A stretch of DNA of 55,438 nucleotides from Balneolaceae bacterium. Its GTDB lineage: Bacteria > Bacteroidota > Rhodothermia > Balneolales > Balneolaceae. The notes below the pieces were generated by a model. It searched no databases. It was not told the origin of the DNA and was given only the letters and a program-made list of their open reading frames with translations. Position 1 is the stretch's first letter, and every line of letters starts with the position of its first letter. The stretch lies in assembly GCA_007118695.1 (NCBI GenBank), contig SKRC01000202.1:1-55438 (forward strand), read 5' to 3'. This document shows positions 18,482 through 28,030 of the stretch, in pieces. Both the position numbers and the translations under genes were made by a program.

Positions 18482-19558
18482 ATGTCCGAGTCAAAAAACT
18501 CTAAAAAGAAAGGCCTCTCCATCAGCAAAGGAATTGATACCCCGGATTCTGTCAATCCTGAGTACCGGAAAAAACCTGGATCTGATCTCTCGGTAAAAGA
18601 TTACGTGAGCGGAATTCGAAAGGGTGACCGGACCATCCTGTCCCGGGCCATAACCCTGATCGAAAGTTCGAAACCAGAAAACCGTCAGCTTGGCGAGGAG
18701 ATCTTAGAACAATGTCTGTCGTATACCGGCAATGCGATCCGTATCGGAATAACAGGTGTTCCCGGCGTCGGGAAAAGCACGTTTATAGATTCACTCGGAA
18801 CCTTTCTGACCGGGGAAGGCAAGAAAGTAGCAGTTTTGGCCATCGACCCGAGCAGCAGCCGGAGCAAGGGCAGTATTCTGGGCGATAAAACAAGGATGCC
18901 GACTCTTTCAACAGATACAAACGCTTTTATCCGGCCATCGCCTGCATCGGGCACTCTCGGCGGGGTGGCCCGCAAATCCCGGGAGACAATGCTGCTTTGT
19001 GAAGCGGCCGGGTTCGATACCATTATCATTGAAACAGTCGGGGTGGGACAGTCGGAAACCGCTGTACATTCGATGGTCGATTTTTTTCTTCTTTTGATGC
19101 TGGCCGGGGCCGGTGACGAACTACAGGGAATCAAACGGGGTATTATGGAAATGGCCGATCTGATTGCGATCAACAAGTCGGATCAACAGGATAAAAACAG
19201 TATCAACCGCACCAAACAGGAGTTTGAAAATGCCCTCTCATTATTCCCGCCGTCCCCTTCCGGCTGGAAGCCTTCGGTACGTACCTGCTCGGCCCTCAAA
19301 GGAACCGGCATCCGGGAAATCTGGGGCGAAATCACCGATTACCTGGGTAAAACAAAAGAAAACGGTTATTTCATCCAGCGAAGAGCCGAACAGTCATCAT
19401 ACTGGATGCACGAGACGATTACCCGCGAGCTAAAAGTGCAATTCTATGAACACCCGCCGGTAAAAAAACAGATCCGTGAACTTGAAGAGAAAGTAAAATC
19501 CGGAGAAATCAGTCCGTTCCGGGCGGCGGAAATGTTACTGAAGTCATTTAGTCGGTAG
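18482..19558 (+). CDS. meaB: MeaB/ArgK-type GTPase chaperone of methylmalonyl-CoA mutase
   Basis: G3E-family P-loop GTPase that gates cobalamin loading and protects MutAB from inactivation. The G1 motif is 'GITGVPGVGKST'. Other landmarks are 'AIDPSSSRSKGSILGDKTRM', 'ETVGVGQSE', and 'NKSD' as the G4 motif. The start is set at the ATG at 18482 (MSESKNSKKK), giving 358 residues. A longer frame from 18371 would add 37 residues, but these are translated from the heptamer array and look unlike the family. It ends the mutA-mutB-meaB unit and is convergent with cdaA, 16 bp away. Confidence 0.95.
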   Translation: MSESKNSKKKGLSISKGIDTPDSVNPEYRKKPGSDLSVKDYVSGIRKGDRTILSRAITLIESSKPENRQLGEEILEQCLSYTGNAIRIGITGVPGVGKSTFIDSLGTFLTGEGKKVAVLAIDPSSSRSKGSILGDKTRMPTLSTDTNAFIRPSPASGTLGGVARKSRETMLLCEAAGFDTIIIETVGVGQSETAVHSMVDFFLLLMLAGAGDELQGIKRGIMEMADLIAINKSDQQDKNSINRTKQEFENALSLFPPSPSGWKPSVRTCSALKGTGIREIWGEITDYLGKTKENGYFIQRRAEQSSYWMHETITRELKVQFYEHPPVKKQIRELEEKVKSGEISPFRAAEMLLKSFSR

Positions 19559-19574
19559 GCAGTGGCAACTGACT

Positions 19575-20393
19575 TCAATTCATCTCCAGATCGGTCTTCC
19601 CCGAGCTAAAGCCCACTTCTTCTTCGTCGATCTTGCCGCTGCCGAAGAGTTCTTCCATCTCGGCCCGCAGCTTCTGGATGGATAGGCCGCTGGTAAGGTT
19701 TCCGTTTTGAGCGACGGAAATCCGGCCGGTCTCCTCTGAAACAACTACGACAAATACATTGTTCGTTTCACTGATTCCAACGGCGGCCCGGTGCCGGGTT
19801 CCGAATACAGATGATATATTCGGATTCTGGGAAATCGGCAGATAACAGCTTGCCGCCACTATCCGGTTGTTGCGGATGATCACAGCCCCATCGTGCAGCG
19901 GAGTCTCTCTGTTGAAAATAGTTTCGAGCAGTTCACTGTTGACCCTGGCATCCAGTTTCACACCCACATCCACCAAATCCTGCAGTGAAGAGGTACGGGC
20001 AAAGACAATCAGGGCACCGGTTTTGCTGTGCGACATATTCCTCACAGCCTCAACCACTTCTTCGACTACCGACATGGTATTGGTCCGGCCGAATAGACGG
20101 TCGAGCGTGGTGTTCTGACCCAGGCTGTAGAGAAGTTTTCGAATTTCCGGCTGAAAAATAATAAAGACGGCCAGCACACCCACATCCAGAATGCTTCTCA
20201 ATATGAAATTCAGGGTGGATAAACCCAGAATGCTCACGGCTGCATTGATCAGAATAATAAACACCAGTCCCAGGGCCGCCTGGATGGCAAACGTTCCCCT
20301 GACCCACCTGTAAAGGTAGAATAGCACCAGTGCAATGACCAGTGTTTCAATTAAATCAGTAACTCCGAACTCAAGAAATCCTATCGGAATCAA
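19575..20393 (-). CDS. cdaA: Diadenylate cyclase CdaA
   Basis: Membrane-bound DAC-domain enzyme that makes cyclic di-AMP from two ATP. The 272-residue protein has three N-terminal membrane helices (about 12-29, 38-58 and 62-80), then the DisA_N domain. The catalytic motif 'LHDGAVI' has Asp-Gly-Ala at 168-170, and 'GTRHRAA' has Arg-His-Arg at 200-202. The start is TTG at 20393; no Met codon precedes the first helix. It lies 18 bp downstream of folP, a pairing seen widely in this bacterial group. The c-di-AMP made probably controls potassium, turgor and wall homeostasis. Confidence 0.95.
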   Translation of the reverse strand: MIPIGFLEFGVTDLIETLVIALVLFYLYRWVRGTFAIQAALGLVFIILINAAVSILGLSTLNFILRSILDVGVLAVFIIFQPEIRKLLYSLGQNTTLDRLFGRTNTMSVVEEVVEAVRNMSHSKTGALIVFARTSSLQDLVDVGVKLDARVNSELLETIFNRETPLHDGAVIIRNNRIVAASCYLPISQNPNISSVFGTRHRAAVGISETNNVFVVVVSEETGRISVAQNGNLTSGLSIQKLRAEMEELFGSGKIDEEEVGFSSGKTDLEMN

Positions 20394-20411
20394 CGGATTG
20401 GGGATTTAAGG

Positions 20412-21269
20412 TTAAGCAGTTTTCACTGCATGATAGATCTGCACGGAATCCTTCGCCTCTTGTACATCATGAACCCGAAGAATTTTAGCGCCTTTTAATA
20501 AACAATGATAGTGAATCGCAATAGTTCCGGCCAGTCGCTCATGAACCGGGCGGTCATTTAATATCTGACCGATCATCGATTTACGGGATGCACCTACCAA
20601 TAAGGGGTAACCAAATTCTGTAAATTTATCAAGGCCTTCAACGATTTCAAGGTTGTGAGCCAGGGTTTTTCCGAAACCAATCCCGGGATCCAATATAACA
20701 GGCTTAACTCCGGCATTGTTTAATTGTTGCAGCCGACCGCCAAAAAATGCCTTAATCTCTTCAATAACGTTAACATATTGAGGATCTTGCTGCATTGTTT
20801 TCGGATCACCTTTGCTGTGCATCAGAATATAACCCGCATTATACTTACTGCAAAGTGAGGCCAGCCGCGGCTCTTTTTTCAGGCCACTGACGTCATTGAC
20901 TATATGCACACCCAATTCCAGGGCTGCCTCTGCCACTTCATATTTGGTGGTATCGACCGAAAACAGACACTTTGGAAAGGCCGGAAGAGCTTTTTCCAGG
21001 ATCGGAATTACCCGGTCCATCTCTTCCTCAACAGAAACCGGCTCCGAGCCCGGCCGGGTCGATTCACCACCAATATCAATGATGTCGGCCCCTTCATCCA
21101 CCATGCCCGCGACACGTTCAATGGCAGCATTACCGGACACAAAAAGACCCCCATCAGAAAAAGAGTCGGGGGTCGTGTTCAAAATACCCATGACCCTGGG
21201 TTGAGAAAGATCCAGCTTTCTTTCCCGAAATGTATACTCTGTAAAGTTGGTAGTGGATTCCGATATCAT
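20412..21269 (-). CDS. folP: Dihydropteroate synthase
   Basis: Folate-pathway enzyme joining 6-hydroxymethyl-dihydropterin pyrophosphate to p-aminobenzoate; target of sulfonamides. The 285-residue TIM barrel shows 'MGILNTTPDSFSDGG', 'GADIIDIGGESTRPGS', 'DTTKYEVA', 'NDVSG', 'LDPGIGFGKT' and 'GASRKSMIG', all expected active-site loops. It is second in the ferredoxin-folP-cdaA operon: 25 bp after the ferredoxin gene and 18 bp before cdaA. Confidence 0.97.
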   Translation of the reverse strand: MISESTTNFTEYTFRERKLDLSQPRVMGILNTTPDSFSDGGLFVSGNAAIERVAGMVDEGADIIDIGGESTRPGSEPVSVEEEMDRVIPILEKALPAFPKCLFSVDTTKYEVAEAALELGVHIVNDVSGLKKEPRLASLCSKYNAGYILMHSKGDPKTMQQDPQYVNVIEEIKAFFGGRLQQLNNAGVKPVILDPGIGFGKTLAHNLEIVEGLDKFTEFGYPLLVGASRKSMIGQILNDRPVHERLAGTIAIHYHCLLKGAKILRVHDVQEAKDSVQIYHAVKTA

Positions 21270-21294
21270 CCGGGCTGGTACTGACTGATCCTGG

Positions 21295-21633
21295 TTAGTC
21301 CCAATCCATTTTCAATAAATCATCTTTGTCTTCTTTTTCCGCCCACTCATCTGCATCCGGCAGTGCATCCTTGGTCTCGTTGATCAGGTACTCATCCCAT
21401 CTCTCGGCGAGCTCCTCATTCAGTTCAATATAGTGTTCCCATTTCTCCGGCACTTCATCATCGGGGAAAATCGCCTCTACCGGGCACTCCGGTACACATG
21501 CATCACAATCAATGCAATCAATGGGATCAATGGTTAAAAAATTTGGTCCTTCTCGAAATGCATCGACAGGGCAAACAGCCGCACAATTTGTGTATTTGCA
21601 GTTAATGCAGGGTTCAGTTACTACGTATGTCAT
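21295..21633 (-). CDS. fdxA: 7Fe-type ferredoxin (FdxA-like)
   Basis: Small cytosolic electron carrier of 112 residues with one [3Fe-4S] and one [4Fe-4S] cluster predicted. Cysteines sit at 9, 12, 17 and 21 ('[14 protein letters not shown]') and at 40, 43, 46 and 50 ('[12 protein letters not shown]'), the FdxA spacing. The acidic C-terminal half ('[15 protein letters not shown]' onward) matches Azotobacter-type ferredoxin I. It is first in the operon with folP and cdaA; no functional link to them is obvious. Confidence 0.94.
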   Translation of the reverse strand: MTYVVTEPCINCKYTNCAAVCPVDAFREGPNFLTIDPIDCIDCDACVPECPVEAIFPDDEVPEKWEHYIELNEELAERWDEYLINETKDALPDADEWAEKEDKDDLLKMDWD

Positions 21634-21744
21634 TTATAAAAAAACGTTTTGATTTCAAATTTGGGAAAATCATACACAAGCACTCATATTATTCGAAATA
21701 TCATTAAGATGCAATCCAAATAGGTACGGTGTTACCTGCCAACA

Positions 21745-21782
21745 GAACACCCCTCACGACCGCTGTCGGGAAGAAGTCCTGC
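21745..21782. repeat. Structured dispersed element E2 (inverted copy)
   Basis: GAACACCCCTCA at 21745 and AAGTCCTGC at 21782 match, in inverse orientation, the two ends of the element at 30325-30389. Its inner part is a CGAC-CGCT-GTCG hairpin of the CCCGAC/GTCGGG family (21757-21768). Confidence 0.65.
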
Positions 21783-21928
21783 AATTGCCAATTGCCACTT
21801 TCAACCGCCACTTTCAACCGCCACTGCCTACTGCCTACTGCCTACTGCAAACTGGTAACTGGTAACTGGTAACTGGTAACTGGTAACTGGTAACTGGTAA
21901 CTGGTAACTGGTAACTGGTAACTGATAA
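21783..21928. repeat. Heptamer array, units CTACTGC and TAACTGG
   Basis: CCTACTG units lead into nine perfect tandem copies of TAACTGG (21856-21918), flanked by degenerate copies. It ends 3 bp beyond the stop of the phosphodiesterase gene (stop codon at 21932-21934). No gene lies between 21634 and 21931. Confidence 0.95.
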
Positions 21929-21931
21929 CTC

Positions 21932-23170
21932 TCACCTGAGCAAATGCTCGATCTCCCCTAGCGAACCGTCGTTCGGGGCAGGCTCAAGGGCCATGATGTG
22001 GCTCATCAGTTCATAAAGATGGATACTCTCGATGATGCCAACCTCAATGTTTTGCTTAAAAGCAGGGCCCTGGGCCAGAAAAAACGCGTGCATTTCCGGC
22101 AGGCGATGGTCATACCCATGCATTCCAGCTGGTAGTCCTCGTTCGTCGAGAATCCGTCGGGTTGTTATCCAATACCCAAGGTCAGCAATTAAGATGATCT
22201 CCGGTATCCTGTAATGGTTGTTGAAACGAAATGCTTCCGGCAAATCCTTTTTCAGATATACACTGTAGTTCTCTTCATTTTCTTTTAGTGCCTGATAAAT
22301 TCCATCTGTATTCCCTTCATTCGGGCGGATCATGGCGACCGGGGTTCGATCGATGATGTCCACAATTTCAAGATTGATTAAATCATCCAGAAAAATAACC
22401 CGCTCTTCCGATAACTCCGCCATTCCGTGATCGGAAACCAGAATCAGGTTTAACTTCCCGGACAAGCCGGTTTCTTCCATCCGGGCTAACAGGTAACCGA
22501 TCCATTCATCCGCCTCGCGTACCATTGCGTCCACTTCCTCCGAATGCGGTCCATACCGGTGTCCGTAAACGTCCACATCGCTGAAATACAGAGTAGCAAA
22601 ATCAGCCCGCACCTCCCCGGCAGGGTCGAGCCAGCTGATTACGGTATCGATCCGGGCCAGGTTGGGAACCGATCCGTCGTAATCCTTAAACCGGGTCGGC
22701 CGGACTCCCCCGATCTTCGAATCGGACCCGGGCCAGAACATCGTGACGGCAGTTTTCGACTGTTTTTCAGCCGTTACCCAAATAGGCTCTCCACCCCACC
22801 ATTGGCTTTCTTCTGAGCCGTCTTCCGGTGGGCCAAAACTAAAACGTGCCTCCAGCTCATAATCGTAAAAGCTGTTGGAAATAATTCCATGGTTTTCGGG
22901 ATAAAGGCCGGTCACGATGGAATAATGAGTCGGAAATGTCTTGGTTGGAAAAACGACTTCCATCGATTCCGCTTTCACTCCGTTTTGGGCAATCCTGTCC
23001 AGGTTTGGTGTTTCATTGCGCTCCATGTATTCGGGCATAAATCCATCAATGGAAATAAGCAGTACCGGGTGAACCGCATCGGGCTGCTCCTCTTCATTTG
23101 GTAAACATTGAGTCAGTACCAGGCAGAGCAATAACACTGCCGGAATCATGAGCAATCGCTTGTAAGTCAT
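21932..23170 (-). CDS. ENPP-type nucleotide pyrophosphatase/phosphodiesterase lipoprotein
   Basis: Alkaline-phosphatase-superfamily phosphodiesterase, probably cleaving nucleotide or lipid phosphodiesters outside the inner membrane. It has 412 residues. A lipoprotein signal with lipobox 'VLTQC' (about Cys23) opens the protein. The metal site begins with 'LLISIDGF', and the nucleophile Thr lies in 'VFPTKTFPTHYS'. The remaining metal ligands include 'DVDVYGHRYGPHSEE', 'VSDHGM' and 'AGMHGYDHRLPEM'. It follows the TonB-dependent receptor gene by 96 bp, with a terminator-like hairpin between, so the two may be only partly co-expressed. Together they could serve uptake of a phosphorylated compound. 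Confidence 0.93.
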   Translation of the reverse strand: MTYKRLLMIPAVLLLCLVLTQCLPNEEEQPDAVHPVLLISIDGFMPEYMERNETPNLDRIAQNGVKAESMEVVFPTKTFPTHYSIVTGLYPENHGIISNSFYDYELEARFSFGPPEDGSEESQWWGGEPIWVTAEKQSKTAVTMFWPGSDSKIGGVRPTRFKDYDGSVPNLARIDTVISWLDPAGEVRADFATLYFSDVDVYGHRYGPHSEEVDAMVREADEWIGYLLARMEETGLSGKLNLILVSDHGMAELSEERVIFLDDLINLEIVDIIDRTPVAMIRPNEGNTDGIYQALKENEENYSVYLKKDLPEAFRFNNHYRIPEIILIADLGYWITTRRILDERGLPAGMHGYDHRLPEMHAFFLAQGPAFKQNIEVGIIESIHLYELMSHIMALEPAPNDGSLGEIEHLLR

Positions 23171-23198
23171 AATCTTGAATCTAAGAAATTAATCCCGT

Positions 23199-23230
23199 AA
23201 AAAAGGCGGCTGTTTTTACACAACCGCCTT
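23199..23230 (-). terminator. Rho-independent terminator after the TonB-dependent receptor gene
   Basis: On the minus strand AAGGCGG and CCGCCTT pair, extended by TGT/ACA across one mismatch, and are followed by a run of six T. It lies 36 bp beyond the receptor stop and 28 bp before the phosphodiesterase start, so it may attenuate read-through. Confidence 0.8.
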
Positions 23231-23266
23231 CTCTTTACAATGGTTGAACGTTCACGAAATAGCAGA

Positions 23267-26200
23267 TCAGAAGCTGTATCGTACTCCAATCTGGGCTCTC
23301 CAGCGGGAGTTCATGTTCGATACACTGAACTGATCGAGGTTCGTGGGAACCCGTTCCGGGTCGAAACTCATCCGCGGAGTGAGCTCGATGGTGCCGTCAT
23401 CCAGCTCCTCAGCATCGTAGCCCATGAATGTAACTTCGGTGACGGCCCCAAATGAGGCAAATCGCTGAACTCCCCAGTCACGACCGACTATATTTCCCAA
23501 CAAGTTGTTGAAATTGAGGACATCAAAGGAAATTTCGAGCATCTGCGAACCAAATACGCGGTACTGCTGACTCACACGAATATCAAACTGATTGATCCAG
23601 GGTGATGCATCGGCTCCCCGTTCGGTAATCTGTCCGCGAAAATCGCGCAGTCCCGGATTGGCTTCGATGAATGCATCGAACTCTTCCCAGTTATCACTTA
23701 CAAGATTGATGTCATCTTCGCTTTCAGGCACATATACCAGGTCATTATCTCGTTCAAAATCACCGTTGGCACTATAGCCGACAAAACCCGGTGTGAAATA
23801 GGCATAGTGGTGCGGACTTCCTGACCGCCCTTCGTAAATAAAAGAAACAATGGTGGAATTTCTTCCAAAGTCCCAGCGGTAGGAAGCAGAAGCCAGTAAT
23901 CTGTGCGGGGTAAGGTGAATGGTTCTGCCAAGTTCGGCACTGTTCGGATTTCCCTGAACTTCATTGAATCTCCAGTTGGAAACCGCCTGGCTTGATGTCC
24001 CGTCATTGATCGACCGGCCATCAGAATAGGTATAGGAGATATCCCCAAAGAACCCTCGCTGGAATTCCCTGCGCAACTGTACTGTCAAACTGTATTGGTA
24101 ACCCTGGTTGGTATTGGTCAATAAGAGAATATCTGTAAAGTTCTCACTTACACGGTTTCGGGTAAACACCCATTCATCTTCGTCTTCGTCAAAAATGACA
24201 TCACCATAAAATGGCCGGCCATCGGTCACCCTTACATTGGTGTTTTCCGGACCCAGATTCAGGTTCCGATAATCGATATCGTTGATATTATTGCTGTAAA
24301 TGAATTCAACAGTACCGACCAGATTCCCGGGCAACCGTTGCTCTACGGCAAGATTGGTTCTCAATATCTGGTTGATCTTGAAATCAGGATCCGTAATGTT
24401 GACCTCTGTAGTGGTAATGGGGTCAAGTCCGGATCCGTCACCGGGTTGCGGCTGATTATTTGGATCCGCACTAAATGATGGCACATTATCTCCTTCGAAC
24501 TCGTCAACTGCAACCCTGCCAACATCAACCCCGGTATTGCTGTACTGGTTGGAAAGCCAAACACCCGGCTCGCCACCTGAGAACAGGCCGATACCCCCCC
24601 GAAACTGTGTATTACCGTCGTTCCAATTGAAACCGAAACGCGGATTTAACTGAATGGTCGTTCCCGGTACATTGGATGTATCAAAACCCGGAAAATCTGC
24701 AGAGAATGTTGGATTTCTTGGCGGATTATCTATAAATACAGTCATGTCACCTCGAAGACCAAATGTCAGGGTCAGGTTATCTGTTGCTCTCCACTCATCC
24801 TGAAGATAGAGGGCAAAGGTATCATACCCCCAGTTCGCTTCCGGTCTGTCACCATACCGGTCCGGATCCGTGGAAAAACTGTGCTCATATCCGGTTGGAG
24901 CACCTCTGGCAAATCGTTCAATTCCACTCTCACCTAATATACCGGGTACATTACTGAACACGTAATGACCGGCGGCATCCCTTAAAAACAGATTACGAAA
25001 TTGGTTCAGGTAGTTGTTGGTGCCTACAGTTATCGTATGATCACCCGTGAAATAGGTTAAGTTGTACGTCAGCTCCACATAATCCTGATCAAGTTCATTG
25101 GCCTGGCTGAATCGCTCTGTTCCCAGGTTCACCGTCCCGCCGGTAGGTGTCTCAATGGATACACTCGGGAAGAGATTATCGTCCACGTCCCTGACCTGTC
25201 TCAACCGGGTATAAGCGATTTTACCCTCGCCGACCAGGTTATCTGCCCAACTGCTGCTCACCTGAACGGAGAAATTGCTTTGATTACCACGCAACTGATA
25301 CTGCCGGTTGCCAAGGGTAAATGAATTAGAACCCCGGGAAATACCGGCATCATTAACACCCCGGACAAGATTTTGCTGGTAGGTGAGGCGGTGATCACTG
25401 GATAGATTCCAGTCCAGCTTTGCAAAAAGTTTCCAGTCATCCGAACGGCTGGTCAGTCTGTCAAATCCACCCGGATCATACCCATACTGGTTTTGACTGA
25501 TATCGATAATTTCCTGCAGTTCCCCGGAAGTTCCATTGAAATCGGACTCCGGCAGGTTGAACAGCGGACTGCTTTCACGTTTGATCTCGGCATTTACGAA
25601 GAAAAACAGCTCATTTTCTATGATCGGACCGCCTATACGGAGGCCGGTTTGATACTCGCTAAACTCATCAATCGGGCTGTCGTCACCCAGCAAAGTCCCG
25701 CTTATCAGATCCTGATTCCGGCCGTAATAATATCCGGATCCCTCTAATGTGTTAGTACCACTCCGCGTTACAGCATTGATCGAACCTCCTGTAAAATTAC
25801 CCTGGCGTACATCGAATGGTGCTATCTCAACCTGAAACTCCTGAATCGCATCCAGTGAAATCGGGTTGCCGAGAGTAGGAATCGCATCACTTCCCAATCC
25901 GAACCGGTCATCAAAGGTTACACCGTCGATCTGGATGGCATTTCTTCGACCGCTTCTGCCGGCAATGTTGTTTCCGCTCACCTGCGGGCTGAGGCGCGTG
26001 TAATCCTGGATACTTCTGTTGATCGATGGCAGGGCATCGAGCTGATCACGTCCTACCCGGGAGCGGGCGCCGGAACGGTCACCGGAAATAATCGCATCAC
26101 GCTGAGCGATTACGGCAACTTCTCCCAGTTCCATGGCCTCATCCACCAGTTCAAAATTGATTCTGTAATCCTGTCCGAGTTCAACTGAAATATCAGTTTC

Positions 26201-26497
26201 CTCGGCAGACTGAAAACCGACAAATGAAACCCGTATGGTATAGGGACCACCAACGCGTGCATTCCGGATATTAAATCGTCCGTCTGAGCGTGTTGATGTT
26301 CCGTATTCAGTACCGGAGGGTTCATGACGGGCTATAACAGTTGCACCCGGCAACGGCTCCCCGTCCGAGTCGGTAACGGTTCCGCTAAAACTGGCGCCTA
26401 CTGTACCCTGGGCCGTTACGGTCTGATTCACCGCCGCTGAAAGCACAAGTACTATCAGTACAGTTAAACTTGTTATTAGTCGTAGCATAGGGGTCAT
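23267..26497 (-). CDS. TonB-dependent outer-membrane receptor, Oar-like, with carboxypeptidase-regulatory N-terminal domain
   Basis: A 1076-residue outer-membrane transporter. Order: signal peptide (about 1-29, cleavage after VTAQ or nearby); carboxypeptidase regulatory-like beta-sandwich ('FSGTVTDSDGEPLPGATV', about 36-118); plug domain ('RDQLDALPSINRSIQDYTRL' to 'GGSINAVTRSGTN', about 125-245); then a long beta-barrel ending in the terminal Phe of 'QIGVRYSF'. Oar-like receptors of this length lack a SusD partner, and none is present here. The substrate is unknown; the phosphodiesterase gene downstream hints at a phosphorylated ligand. Confidence 0.95.
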   Translation of the reverse strand: MTPMLRLITSLTVLIVLVLSAAVNQTVTAQGTVGASFSGTVTDSDGEPLPGATVIARHEPSGTEYGTSTRSDGRFNIRNARVGGPYTIRVSFVGFQSAEETDISVELGQDYRINFELVDEAMELGEVAVIAQRDAIISGDRSGARSRVGRDQLDALPSINRSIQDYTRLSPQVSGNNIAGRSGRRNAIQIDGVTFDDRFGLGSDAIPTLGNPISLDAIQEFQVEIAPFDVRQGNFTGGSINAVTRSGTNTLEGSGYYYGRNQDLISGTLLGDDSPIDEFSEYQTGLRIGGPIIENELFFFVNAEIKRESSPLFNLPESDFNGTSGELQEIIDISQNQYGYDPGGFDRLTSRSDDWKLFAKLDWNLSSDHRLTYQQNLVRGVNDAGISRGSNSFTLGNRQYQLRGNQSNFSVQVSSSWADNLVGEGKIAYTRLRQVRDVDDNLFPSVSIETPTGGTVNLGTERFSQANELDQDYVELTYNLTYFTGDHTITVGTNNYLNQFRNLFLRDAAGHYVFSNVPGILGESGIERFARGAPTGYEHSFSTDPDRYGDRPEANWGYDTFALYLQDEWRATDNLTLTFGLRGDMTVFIDNPPRNPTFSADFPGFDTSNVPGTTIQLNPRFGFNWNDGNTQFRGGIGLFSGGEPGVWLSNQYSNTGVDVGRVAVDEFEGDNVPSFSADPNNQPQPGDGSGLDPITTTEVNITDPDFKINQILRTNLAVEQRLPGNLVGTVEFIYSNNINDIDYRNLNLGPENTNVRVTDGRPFYGDVIFDEDEDEWVFTRNRVSENFTDILLLTNTNQGYQYSLTVQLRREFQRGFFGDISYTYSDGRSINDGTSSQAVSNWRFNEVQGNPNSAELGRTIHLTPHRLLASASYRWDFGRNSTIVSFIYEGRSGSPHHYAYFTPGFVGYSANGDFERDNDLVYVPESEDDINLVSDNWEEFDAFIEANPGLRDFRGQITERGADASPWINQFDIRVSQQYRVFGSQMLEISFDVLNFNNLLGNIVGRDWGVQRFASFGAVTEVTFMGYDAEELDDGTIELTPRMSFDPERVPTNLDQFSVSNMNSRWRAQIGVRYSF

Positions 26498-26707
26498 ATT
26501 TATTTTGGTTAATTGCGATTGAAAAAAGGCATCGAAATTTACGGGCCTTACCGTTAAAGAACTGTTATGATATTGAATGGAAACACAAATTGGATTCGAG
26601 CCCTGTCAAAATTTTGACACACATAAAAGTCAGCTCATCATTGAATATTGCCGGGCGACCCGGAATGTTTTGTGTCCATACTCACATCTCACTACAAACC
26701 TGTTTTA

Positions 26708-27820
26708 TTATGATCTTTCCAGCATCCGGTTCAGGGCCAGCACGGCAAATTCACGGATCTCTGCCGATACACGGATTTGATTGACAACTTCACCCTGCTC
26801 GAGCTTTTCGAGCGACCACAACAGGTGTGGCAGGTCAATCCGGTTCATCGTCAGGCACGGACACAGAAATGGATTGAGGGAAACGATCTCTTTGTCGCTG
26901 TTTTCAGCAATCAGCCGGTTTACAAGGTTCATTTCGGTGCCGATCGCCCATTTGCTGCCGGCCGGAGCCTCTTCAATCATATTGATGATATAACTGGTCG
27001 ACCCGGCATAGTCGGATGCTTCCACCACATCGAAAGTACACTCCGGATGCACCAGAATGTTGATGCCAGGCTCCTTTTTTCTCCACTGGGCGATATGATG
27101 GATATTGAATTTTTCATGAACCGAACAGTGGCCTTTCCACAGAATCACCCGGACGTTTTCGAGATCTTCCCCTTCATATTCAAACCGGTTACCGATTGGA
27201 TCCCAGACGGCCATCTGATCGAGCGGGATACCCAAGTCATAGGCCGTATTTCTGCCCAGGTGCTGATCAGGCAAAAAGAGGATGCGCTCTTTACGGGTAA
27301 AAGCCCATTCCAGCATTTTTTTGGCATTGGATGAGGTCACGGTCGCCCCTCCATTGCGGCCTACAAACGCTTTAATGGCCGCCGTGGAATTGACATAAGT
27401 GAGCGGGAGGATGGTATCGCCAAACTGCTCCTGCATGATTTTCCAGCCCCGTTCTGTCTGATCGATATCGGCCATATCAGCCATCGAGCAACCTGCACGC
27501 ATGTCCGGCAAAATCACTATCTGTGAATCATCCGTCAGCATATCGGCCGTCTCGGCCATAAAATGCACACCACAAAATACAATAAACTCCGCCTGCTTCT
27601 GCTCAGCACAAATACGTGCCAGCTTAAGTGAATCCCCCCGGGCATCGGCAAATTCAATCACCTCATCTTTCTGATAATGATGCCCTGGCATAAACAGTCT
27701 TTTCCCGAAAGCGGCTTTGACCTCCCGGATGCGCTGCTTCATCTCTTCTTCAGTGAGGCGGCTGTATCGTTCCGGCAGGGTAAATGTGGATTCTTCTGTT
27801 AAAAAATCGAGTGAGTCCAT
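26708..27820 (-). CDS. nadA: Quinolinate synthase NadA
   Basis: [4Fe-4S] enzyme condensing iminoaspartate with dihydroxyacetone phosphate to quinolinate in de novo NAD synthesis. The 370 residues carry '[13 protein letters not shown]', '[11 protein letters not shown]', '[12 protein letters not shown]', 'TSSNAKKML', 'HPECTFDVV' and '[11 protein letters not shown]'. Cluster-ligand cysteines lie in the third, fifth and sixth of these. It works with NadB (31878-33482) and NadC (28010-28873), and its cluster may be supplied by the cysteine desulfurase at 28956. A GAGTAAT-type heptamer array lies 10 bp upstream of the start. Confidence 0.97.
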   Translation of the reverse strand: MDSLDFLTEESTFTLPERYSRLTEEEMKQRIREVKAAFGKRLFMPGHHYQKDEVIEFADARGDSLKLARICAEQKQAEFIVFCGVHFMAETADMLTDDSQIVILPDMRAGCSMADMADIDQTERGWKIMQEQFGDTILPLTYVNSTAAIKAFVGRNGGATVTSSNAKKMLEWAFTRKERILFLPDQHLGRNTAYDLGIPLDQMAVWDPIGNRFEYEGEDLENVRVILWKGHCSVHEKFNIHHIAQWRKKEPGINILVHPECTFDVVEASDYAGSTSYIINMIEEAPAGSKWAIGTEMNLVNRLIAENSDKEIVSLNPFLCPCLTMNRIDLPHLLWSLEKLEQGEVVNQIRVSAEIREFAVLALNRMLERS

Positions 27821-27830
27821 GTTATTAGTC

Positions 27831-28030
27831 TTGAGTGATGAGTAATGAGTAAAGTGTAGTGAGTACAGTGAATTGTGAGTATAGCAGATTGAAAAGTGAA
27901 ATCATAAGTCGACTCCCTTCAACCCCCACTTTCAACTATCGGAGTCGAGACAAGTCGCAATGTCATTAAAACAATGGATAACCATTGGCTAATCTACTTT
28001 CTTTACTACTCAATACTCATTACTCACTAC
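27831..28030. repeat. Inverted heptamer arrays flanking the nadC-nadA gap
   Basis: GAGTGAT, GAGTAAT and GAGTAAA units run at 27831-27892, and their inverse (ACTCAAT, ACTCATT, ACTCACT) at 28004-28030. The two arms could pair. The second arm encodes the last residues of NadC ('VVSNEY-stop'). Confidence 0.75.

Noticed and set aside
26577-26784. Small frames upstream of nadA on the plus strand
   Set aside because: Out-of-frame openings with no gene-like composition, in the gap between the TonB receptor and nadA.
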